Shown here piece after piece: positions 14,737 through 22,564 of a stretch of DNA of 64,000 nt (its first letter is position 1; each line of letters opens with the position of its first letter). Under the pieces are notes generated by a model. It saw only the letters and a list, made by a program, of their open reading frames with translations. It was not told the DNA's origin and ran no database searches. The stretch is from a virus. The stretch spans positions 1 to 64,000 of IMG/VR virus record IMGVR_UViG_3300025313_000944; one strand, given 5' to 3'. The position numbers were made by a program, and so were the translations under genes.

Positions 14737-15213
14737 TTATAAATGACGCCAAGTTCTATTATGTTTAATGTGCTGAACAGTTGTCTCACCAACTGAATAT
14801 TTAAGTGCTAATTTAATGCTGGACAAATTACTTTGTCTAATTTCCAAAACTTCTTTTTCAGTCAATCTTGATCGACCATTCCGTTGACCAAATGATGACC
14901 TGCCCTTATTAACCATGTCAGATAAGTTATCCTTATAAGTCCCTGTAAATAAATGGTTTGGATTGACACATTTTCGGTTGTCACATCTATGACATATACA
15001 TAATCCTTCAGGTATTTCCCCGAAATGCAACATCCAACTAAAGCGGTGCGCTAGAACTTGTTTTGAGTTGGCCCAAAATTGGCCATAACCTCCATACAAT
15101 AAAGCTCCCTTCCATTCCCAACAATCACTGTTCTTATCAACTTTATTCCAAAATCTGTTTATTACATCTTGATTGATTTCTGTTTCATTAAACTTAGTAT
15201 TTTTATAGCCCAT
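14737..15213 (-). CDS. HNH homing endonuclease
   Basis: 158 aa. The HNH core is visible: LAHRFSWMLHFGEIPEG, then CHRCDNRKCVNPNHLFTGT and DNLSDMVNKGR, typical of phage free-standing HNH endonucleases. The C-terminal ~50 residues (RLTEKEVLEIRQS...SVGETTVQHIK) are a helix-turn-helix DNA-binding part. Likely a selfish element next to RNase H; both genes start ATGGGCTAT, which may mark the insertion boundary. Confidence 0.85.
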   Translation of the reverse strand: MGYKNTKFNETEINQDVINRFWNKVDKNSDCWEWKGALLYGGYGQFWANSKQVLAHRFSWMLHFGEIPEGLCICHRCDNRKCVNPNHLFTGTYKDNLSDMVNKGRSSFGQRNGRSRLTEKEVLEIRQSNLSSIKLALKYSVGETTVQHIKHNRTWRHL

Positions 15214-15327
15214 TTAATGCCCGCCAAGATACGTGATTATCACCGCCAATGCTAGAATTAGAATTATTATGGCCCCAATAGTGTAACACCCCTTTGGATC
15301 ACTCGGTGGTGTATTTACGCTGAACAA
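15214..15327 (-). CDS. Tiny single-span membrane protein
   Basis: 37 aa from a TTG at 15327 directly after the upstream stop; the C-terminal half (AIIILILALAVIITYLGGH) is a clear transmembrane helix preceded by a short polar head with Cys. The start codon is uncertain, as no ATG or good RBS is available. Its stop is just before the HNH ATG. Seen only by reading the gap between genes. Confidence 0.45.
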   Translation of the reverse strand: MFSVNTPPSDPKGCYTIGAIIILILALAVIITYLGGH

Positions 15328-15663
15328 CTAACTGGTTCTCACTCCTATATAATTTAATGCATCTGGAACTACTTCTACTAAATCCTTGCCGGGCACAACT
15401 ACCACATCACAATCCATAAATCTAATTATAGAGTGTGGCCTTTGGTAGACTTTTTGGGACATGTGCAACAGCAATTCTAGATAATTTTTATAACCCAAAA
15501 CGATATATTTAGGGGCTAAGTTGTGTTCATTCTGCAAGATACCCATCTGTTTAACGATACGATCTACAGTTCTCAAATAATTTAATTCTTGTTTCTCGCC
15601 GTTAACTTTTTTATTTAGTCGTTTCAATATGCTTATTGCCACTAACCACCAACCGTTTATCAT
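15328..15663 (-). CDS. Hypothetical protein downstream of sortase
   Basis: Up to 111 aa; the first ~20 residues overlap the sortase gene by 53 bases and may not be translated, so the true start could lie near 15600. The body is alpha/beta (KYIVLGYKNYLELLLHMSQ, DVVVVPGKDLVEVVP), resembling small phage proteins of unknown role. No Cys/His cluster and no signal peptide. Confidence 0.5.
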   Translation of the reverse strand: MINGWWLVAISILKRLNKKVNGEKQELNYLRTVDRIVKQMGILQNEHNLAPKYIVLGYKNYLELLLHMSQKVYQRPHSIIRFMDCDVVVVPGKDLVEVVPDALNYIGVRTS

Positions 15664-16003
15664 TCCCCAAGCAAGTAACTAACACCAAATCTGATCCCGA
15701 CAAAATTTTAGTAAACTTTGAATGTTCATGTTCCCCCAAGATATAGACTTCAGTCACCTCGTATTCTCTATTGGCAAACGTTATTATGTCACCAACCTCG
15801 ACTAAATGCAGATCGGAAAATATTCCAGGATTATGCCCGATGATATATTTCACCTGACCGTATTGGCACCAACAAGCTGACTTTTCCGGCACAACACAAA
15901 AGTTACCAGTTAAATAATCTATAGTCATAAATTCCCGTTGGCAGGGAGACACCGGTGTTATTATACTTCCGATGATCAACACCACTAAAATTATCATGTT
16001 CAT
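15611..16003 (-). CDS. Sortase-like transpeptidase
   Basis: 130 aa (128 if the ATG at 15997 is used). N-terminal hydrophobic stretch 1-19 is a signal peptide or anchor. The sortase core follows: His57 in IIGHNPGIFSDL, then VEVGDIITF, the strand EYEVTEVYIL, Cys111 in LVLVTCLG and Arg117 in NDKRLVV, the His-Cys-Arg triad in the right order and spacing. Sortases cut LPxTG-like signals and join proteins to the cell wall, acting outside the membrane. Length is near the minimal catalytic domain. It is the first gene behind a strong promoter (16006-16034). A candidate substrate is encoded at 59114-59974. Phage sortases are uncommon. Confidence 0.75.
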   Translation of the reverse strand: MNMIILVVLIIGSIITPVSPCQREFMTIDYLTGNFCVVPEKSACWCQYGQVKYIIGHNPGIFSDLHLVEVGDIITFANREYEVTEVYILGEHEHSKFTKILSGSDLVLVTCLGNDKRLVVSGNKHIETTK

Positions 16004-16005
16004 AT

Positions 16006-16034
16006 ATTATATCACATTCCAAGCTACTTGTCAA
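16006..16034 (-). promoter_or_regulatory. Sigma70-type promoter driving the leftward block
   Basis: Minus strand: TTGACA (16034-16029), 17-base spacer ending TGTGA, TATAAT (16011-16006). Upstream GAAATTGGGACTTGACA matches the promoter family at 55404, 56624, 60454 and 55107. The predicted start near 15999 lies inside or just after the first ATG of the sortase gene, so its mRNA would be leaderless or nearly so from the ATG at 15997. Confidence 0.8.
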
Positions 16035-16136
16035 GTCCCAATTTCGAGTTAACATAATGTCTTGGGATTTAGATATAGCTTGCCTTAAGTCCTACAGTTA
16101 TATTCTATTTTTATTATCGAGCTTTTTAATCTAGTC

Positions 16137-16166
16137 GTGTTTGATTTCGCTACGCTCATCAAACAC
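16137..16166. repeat. Inverted repeat in the divergent intergenic region
   Basis: GTGTTTGAT (16137-16145) and ATCAAACAC (16158-16166) are perfectly complementary across 12 bases, followed on the plus strand by a T/G-rich run. It lies between leftward and rightward blocks; either a regulator site or a weak plus-strand terminator. The rest of 16035-16378 is AT-rich with no gene. Confidence 0.55.
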
Positions 16167-16188
16167 CTGTTTGTTGTTTGTTTTGTTC

Positions 16189-16214
16189 GTCCTACAAACA
16201 AGAAATAAAGTTTG
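16189..16214 (-). promoter_or_regulatory. Copy 2 of the AACTTTATTTCTTG motif
   Basis: Minus strand AAACTTTATTTCTTG then TTTGTAGGAC; 25 of 26 positions align with few changes to the copy at 10831-10856. It points toward the leftward block but lies about 190 bases upstream of its first gene. Confidence 0.45.
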
Positions 16215-16344
16215 GGCGTTTGGTGCATCAAAAGAATTAAAATTCATTAAAAATGCCAAACTGCTTGACATAATAAGTATTCTCATATTTTTATTCTTAT
16301 ATAAAGAAGAAATAAGAATTCATCTATAGAAAGCTGTTCAAGTT

Positions 16345-16374
16345 CTATAAGAACTTTATTTCTTGATAGTACAG
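16345..16374 (+). promoter_or_regulatory. Copy 3 of the AACTTTATTTCTTG motif
   Basis: Plus strand AACTTTATTTCTTG then ATAGTACAG, 39-60 bases before the first gene of the rightward block. No good TTGACA/TATAAT pair exists here (TTGACA at 16264 has no matching -10), so this motif is the best candidate control element for the replication operon. Confidence 0.5.
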
Positions 16375-16411
16375 AGATGTGAAGAAAAATTCAAATCTCG
16401 GAGGTGTCGAG

Positions 16412-16891
16412 TTGATAATGCCAACGACTGTTCTTACAACTGTTGATTTTGCTGATACCCCGTTGGCAGAGTTTGGTGATTTGATAAATAGATATGCGGA
16501 AGAGAATTTGTTAGACCCATATATTGTTGCCGCAGTTATAATGGTTGAGAGCAGTGGTAAACCAGAAGCTTACAACTCAATGAGTAAAGCCACCGGCCTT
16601 GGTGGTATCATGCCGAGAGAAGCTGGTGCTGTGTTTGAGGATAGACCAACCATCGAAGAATTGAAAGACCCTGAAATTAACATAGCTTGGCTGTGTAAAA
16701 TCTTAGGGTATTACAGAAATAAATATCACGATATAGAAGCGGCTTTATACCAATATAGTGGTGGTTCAGTTTGGCCAGACAGAAAACAATTCAAGGAAAA
16801 ATATTTCAATCGAATAATGGGGTATTATGCTAAATATAGAACTGCACACGTCGATAGAGAGCCTGTTGCCGAAGTCTCCACAAATCCTTAG
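16412..16891 (+). CDS. Lytic transglycosylase (SLT-like)
   Basis: About 159 aa. Goose-lysozyme/SLT pattern: catalytic Glu in MVESSGKPEAYN, then SKATGLGGIMP (the usual S-xx-GLxQ-M region with GG replacing Q), EINIAWLCKILGYYRNKY and YQYSGGSVWP. Cleaves peptidoglycan glycan strands; as no signal peptide is present it may act as an endolysin released by a holin, or from the virion. GGAGGT at 16400 fits a TTG start at 16412 (spacing 6); ATG 16418 and GTG 16379 are alternatives. It overlaps polA by 65 bases. Confidence 0.75.
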   Translation: MIMPTTVLTTVDFADTPLAEFGDLINRYAEENLLDPYIVAAVIMVESSGKPEAYNSMSKATGLGGIMPREAGAVFEDRPTIEELKDPEINIAWLCKILGYYRNKYHDIEAALYQYSGGSVWPDRKQFKEKYFNRIMGYYAKYRTAHVDREPVAEVSTNP

Positions 16892-18569
16892 TTACCCGGC
16901 TTTGGCCATAGACGTTGAGACTAATGGGCTTGATCCTTATCTTAACAATTTGGTATCAGTACAGATTGCCAACTCAGAGAATAACGATGTGCATATTTTA
17001 GATGTGCGCAAAGATAACTTTCAACAATTCTTCAATTGGTTGGCAGTCTATAAAGGAAAAGTCTATTTTCAAAATGCCAAATTCGATCTCAAGTTTCTCA
17101 AGACTGTGTTTAATGTTTTATATTTTGATCTATATGATACCATGATTGCGGAACGGCTTCTAACTTGTGGCTTGCAAGAACATGGTTCAGGTTTGGATGT
17201 TCTGGCTAAGAAGTATCTTAATATAGATATGGATAAAGGCATTAGAAATGAATTCACGCTGCCACTATTTGCCAACTTGGACTTTAGTGATGCACAACAG
17301 CATTATGCTGCCTTGGATGCTTGGGTATTGCCACGCATTGCAGAAATACAACAAAAGCAGGCCAAGCAGGATGGGTTGGAAAGAATATTCGATTTGGAGT
17401 TTAAAGTAATTCCGGTTGTTACCAAAGCTGAATTGCGGGGATTTAAATTAGATACCAAATTATGGAATGAAATCTATCAGGATGAGGTTCAAAAAGCCAA
17501 TAACCTGAAAACTAAGATGTTCGCCGTAGCTGGCAAGATATTTAATCCCAACAGTCCTGATCAAATAAAAGATGTGATGCATTCGCTTGGTTTGACTGTG
17601 CCGGTAGTTGGAGGCAAAGAAACAACCAAAGAAGAATTTATCTACAAGATAGATCACGACTTCATAAGGTTGTTGATAGATTATAGATCGGCCTTTAGGC
17701 GAGCTTCAACTTATGGTGAAGAATTTCTGAATAATATACACCCACTAACTGGTGCCATTCATGCTGATTTTGACCAAACCGGCACGGATACAGGCCGTAT
17801 GAGTAGTAAAAATCCAAATGCCCAAAATATACCTAAGCGCGGTGAGGGAGACGAAAGATTTAGGCGAGCTTTTATAGCTAGAGATGGTTGGAAAATAATT
17901 AGTTGTGATTACAATCAACAGGAGGTGCGTGTCCAAGCTGAATTATCTCGTGACCCGTTATTGATAGATATTTACGAAAAAGATTTGGACAGACATACAG
18001 TTACGGCCTCAAACAAGCTAGGCATACCTTACGATCAGGTAACTCTTGATCAACGAAGATTCTACAAGAATATGACTTTTGCACTATCGTACGGTTCAGC
18101 AGCTTGGAATATTGCCAATAAATTCAATATGTCTATTGAAGAAGCTGAGGAACAAATCAAAGATTATTGGAGTCTTTATAAGGTTCTTCAACAATGGTCG
18201 CGCAGGGAAGGTTTATTAGCCTTCGCTAAGGGTTATTCGGAGACTATGTGGGGCAGACGGCGGTACTACGATACCAAAGCTATGCGTAAAGATGAGGTCA
18301 TGCGACAAGGTGCCAACCATGCTGTCCAAGGGACCTCCGCTGATATGTTGAAACTTGCTATTTACCAATGTGATAAGCAATTTGTAGATAGACATTATAA
18401 TTCTACTCTGATAAATTTCGTGCACGATGAATTGGAAGCAGAAACTTTGAGTAATGAGGCTGAAGAGATAGCTTGGGTTTGTAAAGAGGAAATGGAGAAA
18501 GCAGGCCAAGAATTTGTGAAAATTATTCCCATTCCGGCGGAGGTAAAGATAGGGGGTCATTGGTTATGA
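16827..18569 (+). CDS. polA: DNA polymerase I-type (family A) with 3'-5' exonuclease
   Basis: 580 aa, replicative polymerase. Exonuclease: motif I Asp29/Glu31 (AIDVETNGL), II Asn83-Asp87 (FQNAKFD), III Tyr160-Asp164 (YAALD), all intact, so proofreading is likely. Polymerase: TGRMSSKNPNAQNIP 322-336, motif A Asp361 (SCDYNQQEVR), motif B Arg411...Lys414...Tyr422-Gly423 (O-helix), motif C His533-Asp534 (VHDE). No 5' nuclease domain. Position 418 in the O-helix is Phe, so discrimination may be normal. The ATG at 16827 lies within the preceding gene with a weak GGGG signal. Ends overlapping recA (ATGA). Confidence 0.93.
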   Translation: MLNIELHTSIESLLPKSPQILSYPALAIDVETNGLDPYLNNLVSVQIANSENNDVHILDVRKDNFQQFFNWLAVYKGKVYFQNAKFDLKFLKTVFNVLYFDLYDTMIAERLLTCGLQEHGSGLDVLAKKYLNIDMDKGIRNEFTLPLFANLDFSDAQQHYAALDAWVLPRIAEIQQKQAKQDGLERIFDLEFKVIPVVTKAELRGFKLDTKLWNEIYQDEVQKANNLKTKMFAVAGKIFNPNSPDQIKDVMHSLGLTVPVVGGKETTKEEFIYKIDHDFIRLLIDYRSAFRRASTYGEEFLNNIHPLTGAIHADFDQTGTDTGRMSSKNPNAQNIPKRGEGDERFRRAFIARDGWKIISCDYNQQEVRVQAELSRDPLLIDIYEKDLDRHTVTASNKLGIPYDQVTLDQRRFYKNMTFALSYGSAAWNIANKFNMSIEEAEEQIKDYWSLYKVLQQWSRREGLLAFAKGYSETMWGRRRYYDTKAMRKDEVMRQGANHAVQGTSADMLKLAIYQCDKQFVDRHYNSTLINFVHDELEAETLSNEAEEIAWVCKEEMEKAGQEFVKIIPIPAEVKIGGHWL

Positions 18570-20401
18570 CACTATTAGATGAACTAAGGAAAGAATATAC
18601 CATTGCAACTCTCGAAGAGTTAGAACGAAAGTGGGCTGAAGAACCAACCAAGTCTTATTCGACTGGTGTTCCCAAGCTGGATAGAGATACCGGAGTTGGT
18701 GGCATTCCCGCAGGTAGGATAACTGAGATACATGGACCAGATCATTGTTTAGCTTGGGATTCATTTATTCTTTACAATATTATAGATAAGGGGGGACGCC
18801 GTCAAAATAAAAAAGGTGGAACTATACAGCACCTATATGAAAGATTCCATAAAATTTATGGCAACAAACGGAAAGAAACCAAAGATTCTGACTTTTATGT
18901 TGCTTCCATAAATGAAAAGGATTGTATAACGTTAAATAAAATAATGGATGTTGTTAAAACTGGAAACCAGAATTGTTATGAGGTGATAACAGAAAGAGGA
19001 CACAAATTAATCTGTACTAAGGAGCACCAATTTTATATTGGTAATGGTAAGTATGAAAAATTGGAAAAACTGGATGCTGGTAGCTGGGTTTTTATTCACG
19101 AAAATATACCCAATAGAAAGCATTATAAACAGATTAGATATTCAGAATTATTCGTAAAGTATCATCCATCTAATAGAATTAAGTCAATTACTGCAAATGA
19201 TAGGACTGGTTTTAAAAAATATAATTATATTAGATATAGGGTTAAAAATGCAAATATAATAGTAGAAGCAGACAGAAATGGATTAACATATAGAGAATAT
19301 ATTAACCTATTAAATAATGGTGTAAAAGAAGAAATAGATTCGCTATGGACAATTCCAACTGGGTTTGTGGTGCACCATAAAGATTTTAATTCAGGGAATG
19401 ATGATTTATCAAATCTTGAGCTAATGTTAGATGTGGAGCATCGCAGGTTGCACGCAATTCTCAGTCATAATAATTTAAGGTTTGTGGTAATACCAGACAA
19501 AATCAAGTCCATTAAATATGTTGGAGAAATGGAAACTTATGATATAAAATGTTTAGTTCCCTATAATAATTATGTTGCAAATAAATTCGTGGTACACAAC
19601 TCAGGTAAAACCAGTTTGGCTTTATCTACAGTGGCAGAATTGCATAAAGCAAATGCAGATGAACTAGCTTTATACATAGATGCAGAGAACGCTTTGGATT
19701 ATGAATATGCTTTAAAATTCAACGTGGACAGAAAAAGATTAATTGTCTTATATCCAGAGCAAGGTGAGGAAGTGTTTACTGTTGCGGAAAAGGCAGTTAG
19801 AAGTGGTGAATTTGCCATAGTGGTGGTTGATTCGGTGCCATCTGTTTCCCCAAGGAAGGAAATGGAGGGAGAAATAGGTGATGCCCACGTAGGATTAGTG
19901 CCTAGGTTGGTATCTCAGTTTTTGAGGAAGACTGCTTTTGCGGTGAGAGAATCAGGTGTGGCCGTTATATTTACCAATCAGATGAGAGACAGAATTGGTA
20001 GAGTACCATTGCCACCGGATTCACCTGGTGGTCGAGCTTTGAAGCACCATGCTTCTTTAAGAATATATCTATATAACGTAGAGCCGATTAAACAAGGTAA
20101 TGAAATTCTAGGCTCGAAGATTCAATACACTATAAAGAAGAACAAGGTTGGACCATCTTACGGCAATGGCGTGTTCGAGATTTGGAATGACAGAGGAATC
20201 TGCAAAGAGGCAGGATTGCTGGATATGGCGGTAGAATTAGGCATAATTCAGCAAAGGGGGGCTTGGTTTATTCACAACGAGAACACAATTGGTCAAGGCA
20301 GGTCTAGCACTATAAAAGCATTAAGTGAACCAGAATTATATAAAATTATATTACAGGAGTTAAAAGATGCAGAAAGGACCAACCACATGGAACACAATTG
20401 A
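18566..20401 (+). CDS. recA: RecA-like recombinase with an intein in the Walker A loop
   Basis: 611-aa precursor, about 326 aa after splicing. The P-loop GPDH-SGKTS is split by the intein at residues 61-345; ATP binding thus needs splicing. Downstream: YIDAENALDYEYA, VVVDSVPSVSPRKEMEGE, LVSQFLRKTAFAVRESGVAVIFTNQMRD (core and L1/L2 region), SPGGRALKHHASLRI. Shorter than bacterial RecA; the LexA/C-terminal region is reduced. Catalyses strand exchange in phage recombination and replication. The ATG at 18566 overlaps the polA stop, with AGGGGG 9 bases upstream. Confidence 0.93.
   Translation: MTLLDELRKEYTIATLEELERKWAEEPTKSYSTGVPKLDRDTGVGGIPAGRITEIHGPDHCLAWDSFILYNIIDKGGRRQNKKGGTIQHLYERFHKIYGNKRKETKDSDFYVASINEKDCITLNKIMDVVKTGNQNCYEVITERGHKLICTKEHQFYIGNGKYEKLEKLDAGSWVFIHENIPNRKHYKQIRYSELFVKYHPSNRIKSITANDRTGFKKYNYIRYRVKNANIIVEADRNGLTYREYINLLNNGVKEEIDSLWTIPTGFVVHHKDFNSGNDDLSNLELMLDVEHRRLHAILSHNNLRFVVIPDKIKSIKYVGEMETYDIKCLVPYNNYVANKFVVHNSGKTSLALSTVAELHKANADELALYIDAENALDYEYALKFNVDRKRLIVLYPEQGEEVFTVAEKAVRSGEFAIVVVDSVPSVSPRKEMEGEIGDAHVGLVPRLVSQFLRKTAFAVRESGVAVIFTNQMRDRIGRVPLPPDSPGGRALKHHASLRIYLYNVEPIKQGNEILGSKIQYTIKKNKVGPSYGNGVFEIWNDRGICKEAGLLDMAVELGIIQQRGAWFIHNENTIGQGRSSTIKALSEPELYKIILQELKDAERTNHMEHN
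18746..19600 (+). mobile_element. Intein with HNH endonuclease in RecA
   Basis: 285 residues, Cys1 (CLAWDSFILYN) to Asn285 (end KFVVHN), followed by Ser+1 of SGKT. Block B-like LICTKEHQFYIGNG. The endonuclease is of the HNH type, not LAGLIDADG: FVVHHKDFNSGNDDLSNLEL then EHRRLH. The AT-rich codons differ from the flanking extein, fitting separate descent. Block F/G end TYDIKCLVPYNNYVANKFVVHN-like. Inserted in the most conserved ATP-binding loop. Confidence 0.88.
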
Positions 20402-20900
20402 TTTATCTAATAAAAGATTTGGCAGATTGGTAGCATTAAAATTAGTTGGTATGAAGAAATACTGTGCCATGTGGTTGTGTCAATGTGACTGTGGAAATGA
20501 AAAAATAGTTAATGGTTACAATTTACGCAGCGGCAATACAATGTCTTGCGGTTGCTTACACAAAGAAAAATCTGGTGATGTAAATAGAAAACATGGCATG
20601 ACAGAAACCCCCGAATACACTACTTGGTGCAGTATGAAAGCCAGATGTTATAATCCAAATAACAAAGAATATAATTATTGGGGAGGCCGCGGTATAAAAG
20701 TTTGTGACGAGTGGTTAAATGATTTTGAATCGTTTTATAACCACATCGGTCCTAAACCTGGCCCTGGGTTCTCTATTGATAGAATTGACAATGAGGGCAA
20801 CTACGAGCCAGGAAATGTAAGGTGGGCAACTGCTTTGGAACAATCCAATAATAAACGGACTTATAAAAAAGGAAGGAAAAATAATGAAGAGAGTGTTTAA
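20367..20900 (+). CDS. Free-standing homing endonuclease-like protein (AP2/HNH type)
   Basis: 177 aa. CQCDCGNEKIVNGYNLRSGNTMSCGC followed by WGGRGIKVCDEWLNDFESFY and FSIDRIDNEGNYEPGNVRWAT is the phage AP2/HNH-like endonuclease pattern with catalytic His replaced by the DRIDN...GNY...RWA core. AGGAG 7 bases before the ATG. It overlaps the end of recA by 35 bases and lies just beside an intein-bearing gene, a typical place for such selfish genes. Could also act as a regulator, since many relatives are uncharacterised. Confidence 0.75.
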   Translation: MQKGPTTWNTIDLSNKRFGRLVALKLVGMKKYCAMWLCQCDCGNEKIVNGYNLRSGNTMSCGCLHKEKSGDVNRKHGMTETPEYTTWCSMKARCYNPNNKEYNYWGGRGIKVCDEWLNDFESFYNHIGPKPGPGFSIDRIDNEGNYEPGNVRWATALEQSNNKRTYKKGRKNNEESV

Positions 20901-21153
20901 TGTGACAAGGGTGTATCCGTTGGGAGCCTACAAAAACGTAAAGTACGAAAACACGTTAGAAGTTGAAGGAGAAGAACTGGAAGAATTGTTAAATAAGTAC
21001 AATGGCCCGATTGGTGTTTTTGAAAATTTAACCACAGAAATTTACCAAGCCTTTTTCAAACACGTTGATATGGCATTATCTTTTGAAGCCGCTCCAACAA
21101 TTGATGCTAAACGTGAAGCTTTTGAAGAATATCTAAACAATAAAGGAGAATAA
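20884..21153 (+). CDS. Hypothetical protein
   Basis: 89 aa; the N-terminal strand KRVFNVTRVYPLGAYKNVKYE and acidic helices (EGEELEELLNKYN). Overlaps the homing gene by 17 bases and is separated from the next by three. No motif recognised; no cysteines. Confidence 0.6.
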   Translation: MKRVFNVTRVYPLGAYKNVKYENTLEVEGEELEELLNKYNGPIGVFENLTTEIYQAFFKHVDMALSFEAAPTIDAKREAFEEYLNNKGE

Positions 21154-21156
21154 GAA

Positions 21157-21360
21157 ATGAATCTTGAGTGGTTGAAGGCATTGTTGGTTAGCCGCAAATT
21201 CTGGCTGGCTTTTATAGCTACGCTAGTTGCAGTCGTGCTGTACATTCAGGGAGCCATTGACGCTGAGACTTTGATTAATGCTATCGTAGCTTTGATGGTT
21301 GTCTTGGTTGGTTCTATCGCCGCCGAAGATATTGCAACTAAACTTAATGGTAAGAAATAA
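21157..21360 (+). CDS. Two-span membrane protein, holin candidate
   Basis: 67 aa with two hydrophobic helices (FWLAFIATLVAVVLYIQGAI and LINAIVALMVVLVGSIAAED) joined by a short loop and a basic C-terminus (KLNGKK), a class II holin-like layout. The SD GGAG lies just upstream of the ATG. Function as a holin is a reasonable guess from size and topology, but it lies in the replication operon rather than with the transglycosylase. Confidence 0.6.
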   Translation: MNLEWLKALLVSRKFWLAFIATLVAVVLYIQGAIDAETLINAIVALMVVLVGSIAAEDIATKLNGKK

Positions 21361-21372
21361 GGAGAACTAGAA

Positions 21373-22167
21373 ATGGCATTTTTTAACGAGACTCAATCAG
21401 GCACGAAAAAACGAAGAAATTGGCAAGATACATTCGTAATGTTGACGCCGGAACACCCCAGTGTGGTGCAGATTATTGAGCCAAAATATGCCTCTATTTG
21501 GAGACATTGGATACCTCAGGCTAGACGAAAGAATGGTGGGCGTGGTATCTATGTGGTCTGTCCAGGTATGGATATTTGTCCGATCTGTATCCGCAACAAG
21601 GAATTGCCGGATCGAGACCATCCTGACTACATCGGTGCCAGCAAGCGTTATGTAATCAATGTCTTGGATTTGACGCCGAGAAAGCAGTGCCCTCTGTGTG
21701 AGACAGTTAGTTATACTAATAACTGTTCTTATTGTGGTACTGAGCTTAAGGAAGTTGAGAAGATAGCACCTGAAGTTCGGTTGTTGGAGCGCGGTCGGGA
21801 ATTGTTTGACCAATTGAATACCATCGAAGATACTATCGTTAAATCTTACGATCCTAAAGACCCAACCAACGATCCAGAAATTTTTGATTATTCAAAGTAT
21901 AGTCCGGGTGACGATGTTCCAGTAGGTATCATGCACTATCCAATTACATTGAAGCTCAATGAGCAAACTAAGAAACCTACGCCGGTTGCTGGGCAGATCA
22001 ATAACCTCAATTGGCGGGATTGGCAGGAACAATTGATCAATTCAGAGGAAGCTTACATTGAGTTGACCCCACCTGAAATCGTAGAACTTCTGAGGGGTGG
22101 TTCCCTCTCAGAACTCTTAAAAGCACGCAACCAAGAAGATACCAGTGAAGAAGAATTAGGTCTGTAA
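21373..22167 (+). CDS. Single-stranded DNA-binding protein, gp32-like
   Basis: 264 aa. The T4 gp32/phage SSB pattern: an N-terminal basic region (KKRRNWQD), an OB-fold region with PSVVQIIEPKYASIWRHW, and zinc-binding cysteines CPGMDICPIC and CPLC...CSYCG, then YVINVLDLTP. The C-terminal tail is acidic (EDTSEEEL), as used to recruit replication partners. It coats ssDNA at the fork. It lies next to recA, helicase and primase genes. An SD GGAG precedes the ATG. The zinc ribbon is longer than in T4 gp32. Confidence 0.8.
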   Translation: MAFFNETQSGTKKRRNWQDTFVMLTPEHPSVVQIIEPKYASIWRHWIPQARRKNGGRGIYVVCPGMDICPICIRNKELPDRDHPDYIGASKRYVINVLDLTPRKQCPLCETVSYTNNCSYCGTELKEVEKIAPEVRLLERGRELFDQLNTIEDTIVKSYDPKDPTNDPEIFDYSKYSPGDDVPVGIMHYPITLKLNEQTKKPTPVAGQINNLNWRDWQEQLINSEEAYIELTPPEIVELLRGGSLSELLKARNQEDTSEEELGL

Positions 22168-22175
22168 ATTTGTGA

Positions 22176-22199
22176 GGGGAGAAGGGAAACTTTCTCCCC
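22176..22199 (+). terminator. Hairpin after the SSB gene
   Basis: GGGGAGAA (22176-22183) pairs with TTCTCCCC (22192-22199) over an 8-base loop. No T-run follows, so it is more likely an mRNA stabiliser or partial terminator than a full stop. The next gene starts 15 bases later. Confidence 0.55.
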
Positions 22200-22213
22200 C
22201 ATTGGAGATTGAA

Positions 22214-22564
22214 ATGAACTACAGGAAAATGTTAGAGATATCTCCTAAGCCTTACCATACGCTGATGCAAGCGTATACAGAGATTACCAACGAGGTAATT
22301 TCACAACAATTGATGCAAAAACTTCTTAAGGAATACGATGCTAATTTAATACTAGATGCCATAGAATTGATGCGAGGTAGGATTGTAGACAAGCCGGTGC
22401 CTTATTTGGTTGGTATTTGTAGAAACTTGCGGAGTAAACAAGTTGAAAAGTTTGTGGAAAGCAAACGTGTAGATACACTCGTGGATACGTTTCTGGACGA
22501 AAAAACCAGAACTGATCGACCAATTTTGAGGAGACCGTTGTTACATGTCGAATCTACCATATAG
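22214..22564 (+). CDS. Hypothetical replication-operon protein
   Basis: 116 aa from the ATG at 22214, which has GGAG 7 bases upstream; an upstream GTG would start inside the hairpin. All-helical and basic (KQVEKFVESKRVDTL). It lies between ssb and the helicase gene and overlaps the latter by 20 bases. A helicase-loader role is possible from position only. Confidence 0.6.
   Translation: MNYRKMLEISPKPYHTLMQAYTEITNEVISQQLMQKLLKEYDANLILDAIELMRGRIVDKPVPYLVGICRNLRSKQVEKFVESKRVDTLVDTFLDEKTRTDRPILRRPLLHVESTI

Noticed and set aside
16264-16300. TTGACA at 16264 as promoter for the rightward block
   Set aside because: No -10 hexamer at acceptable spacing; the best AT-rich hexamers lie at 15 or 18 bases and match poorly.
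22172-22213. GTG start at 22172 for the gene before dnaB
   Set aside because: It lies at the hairpin; ATG 22214 has a proper ribosome site.
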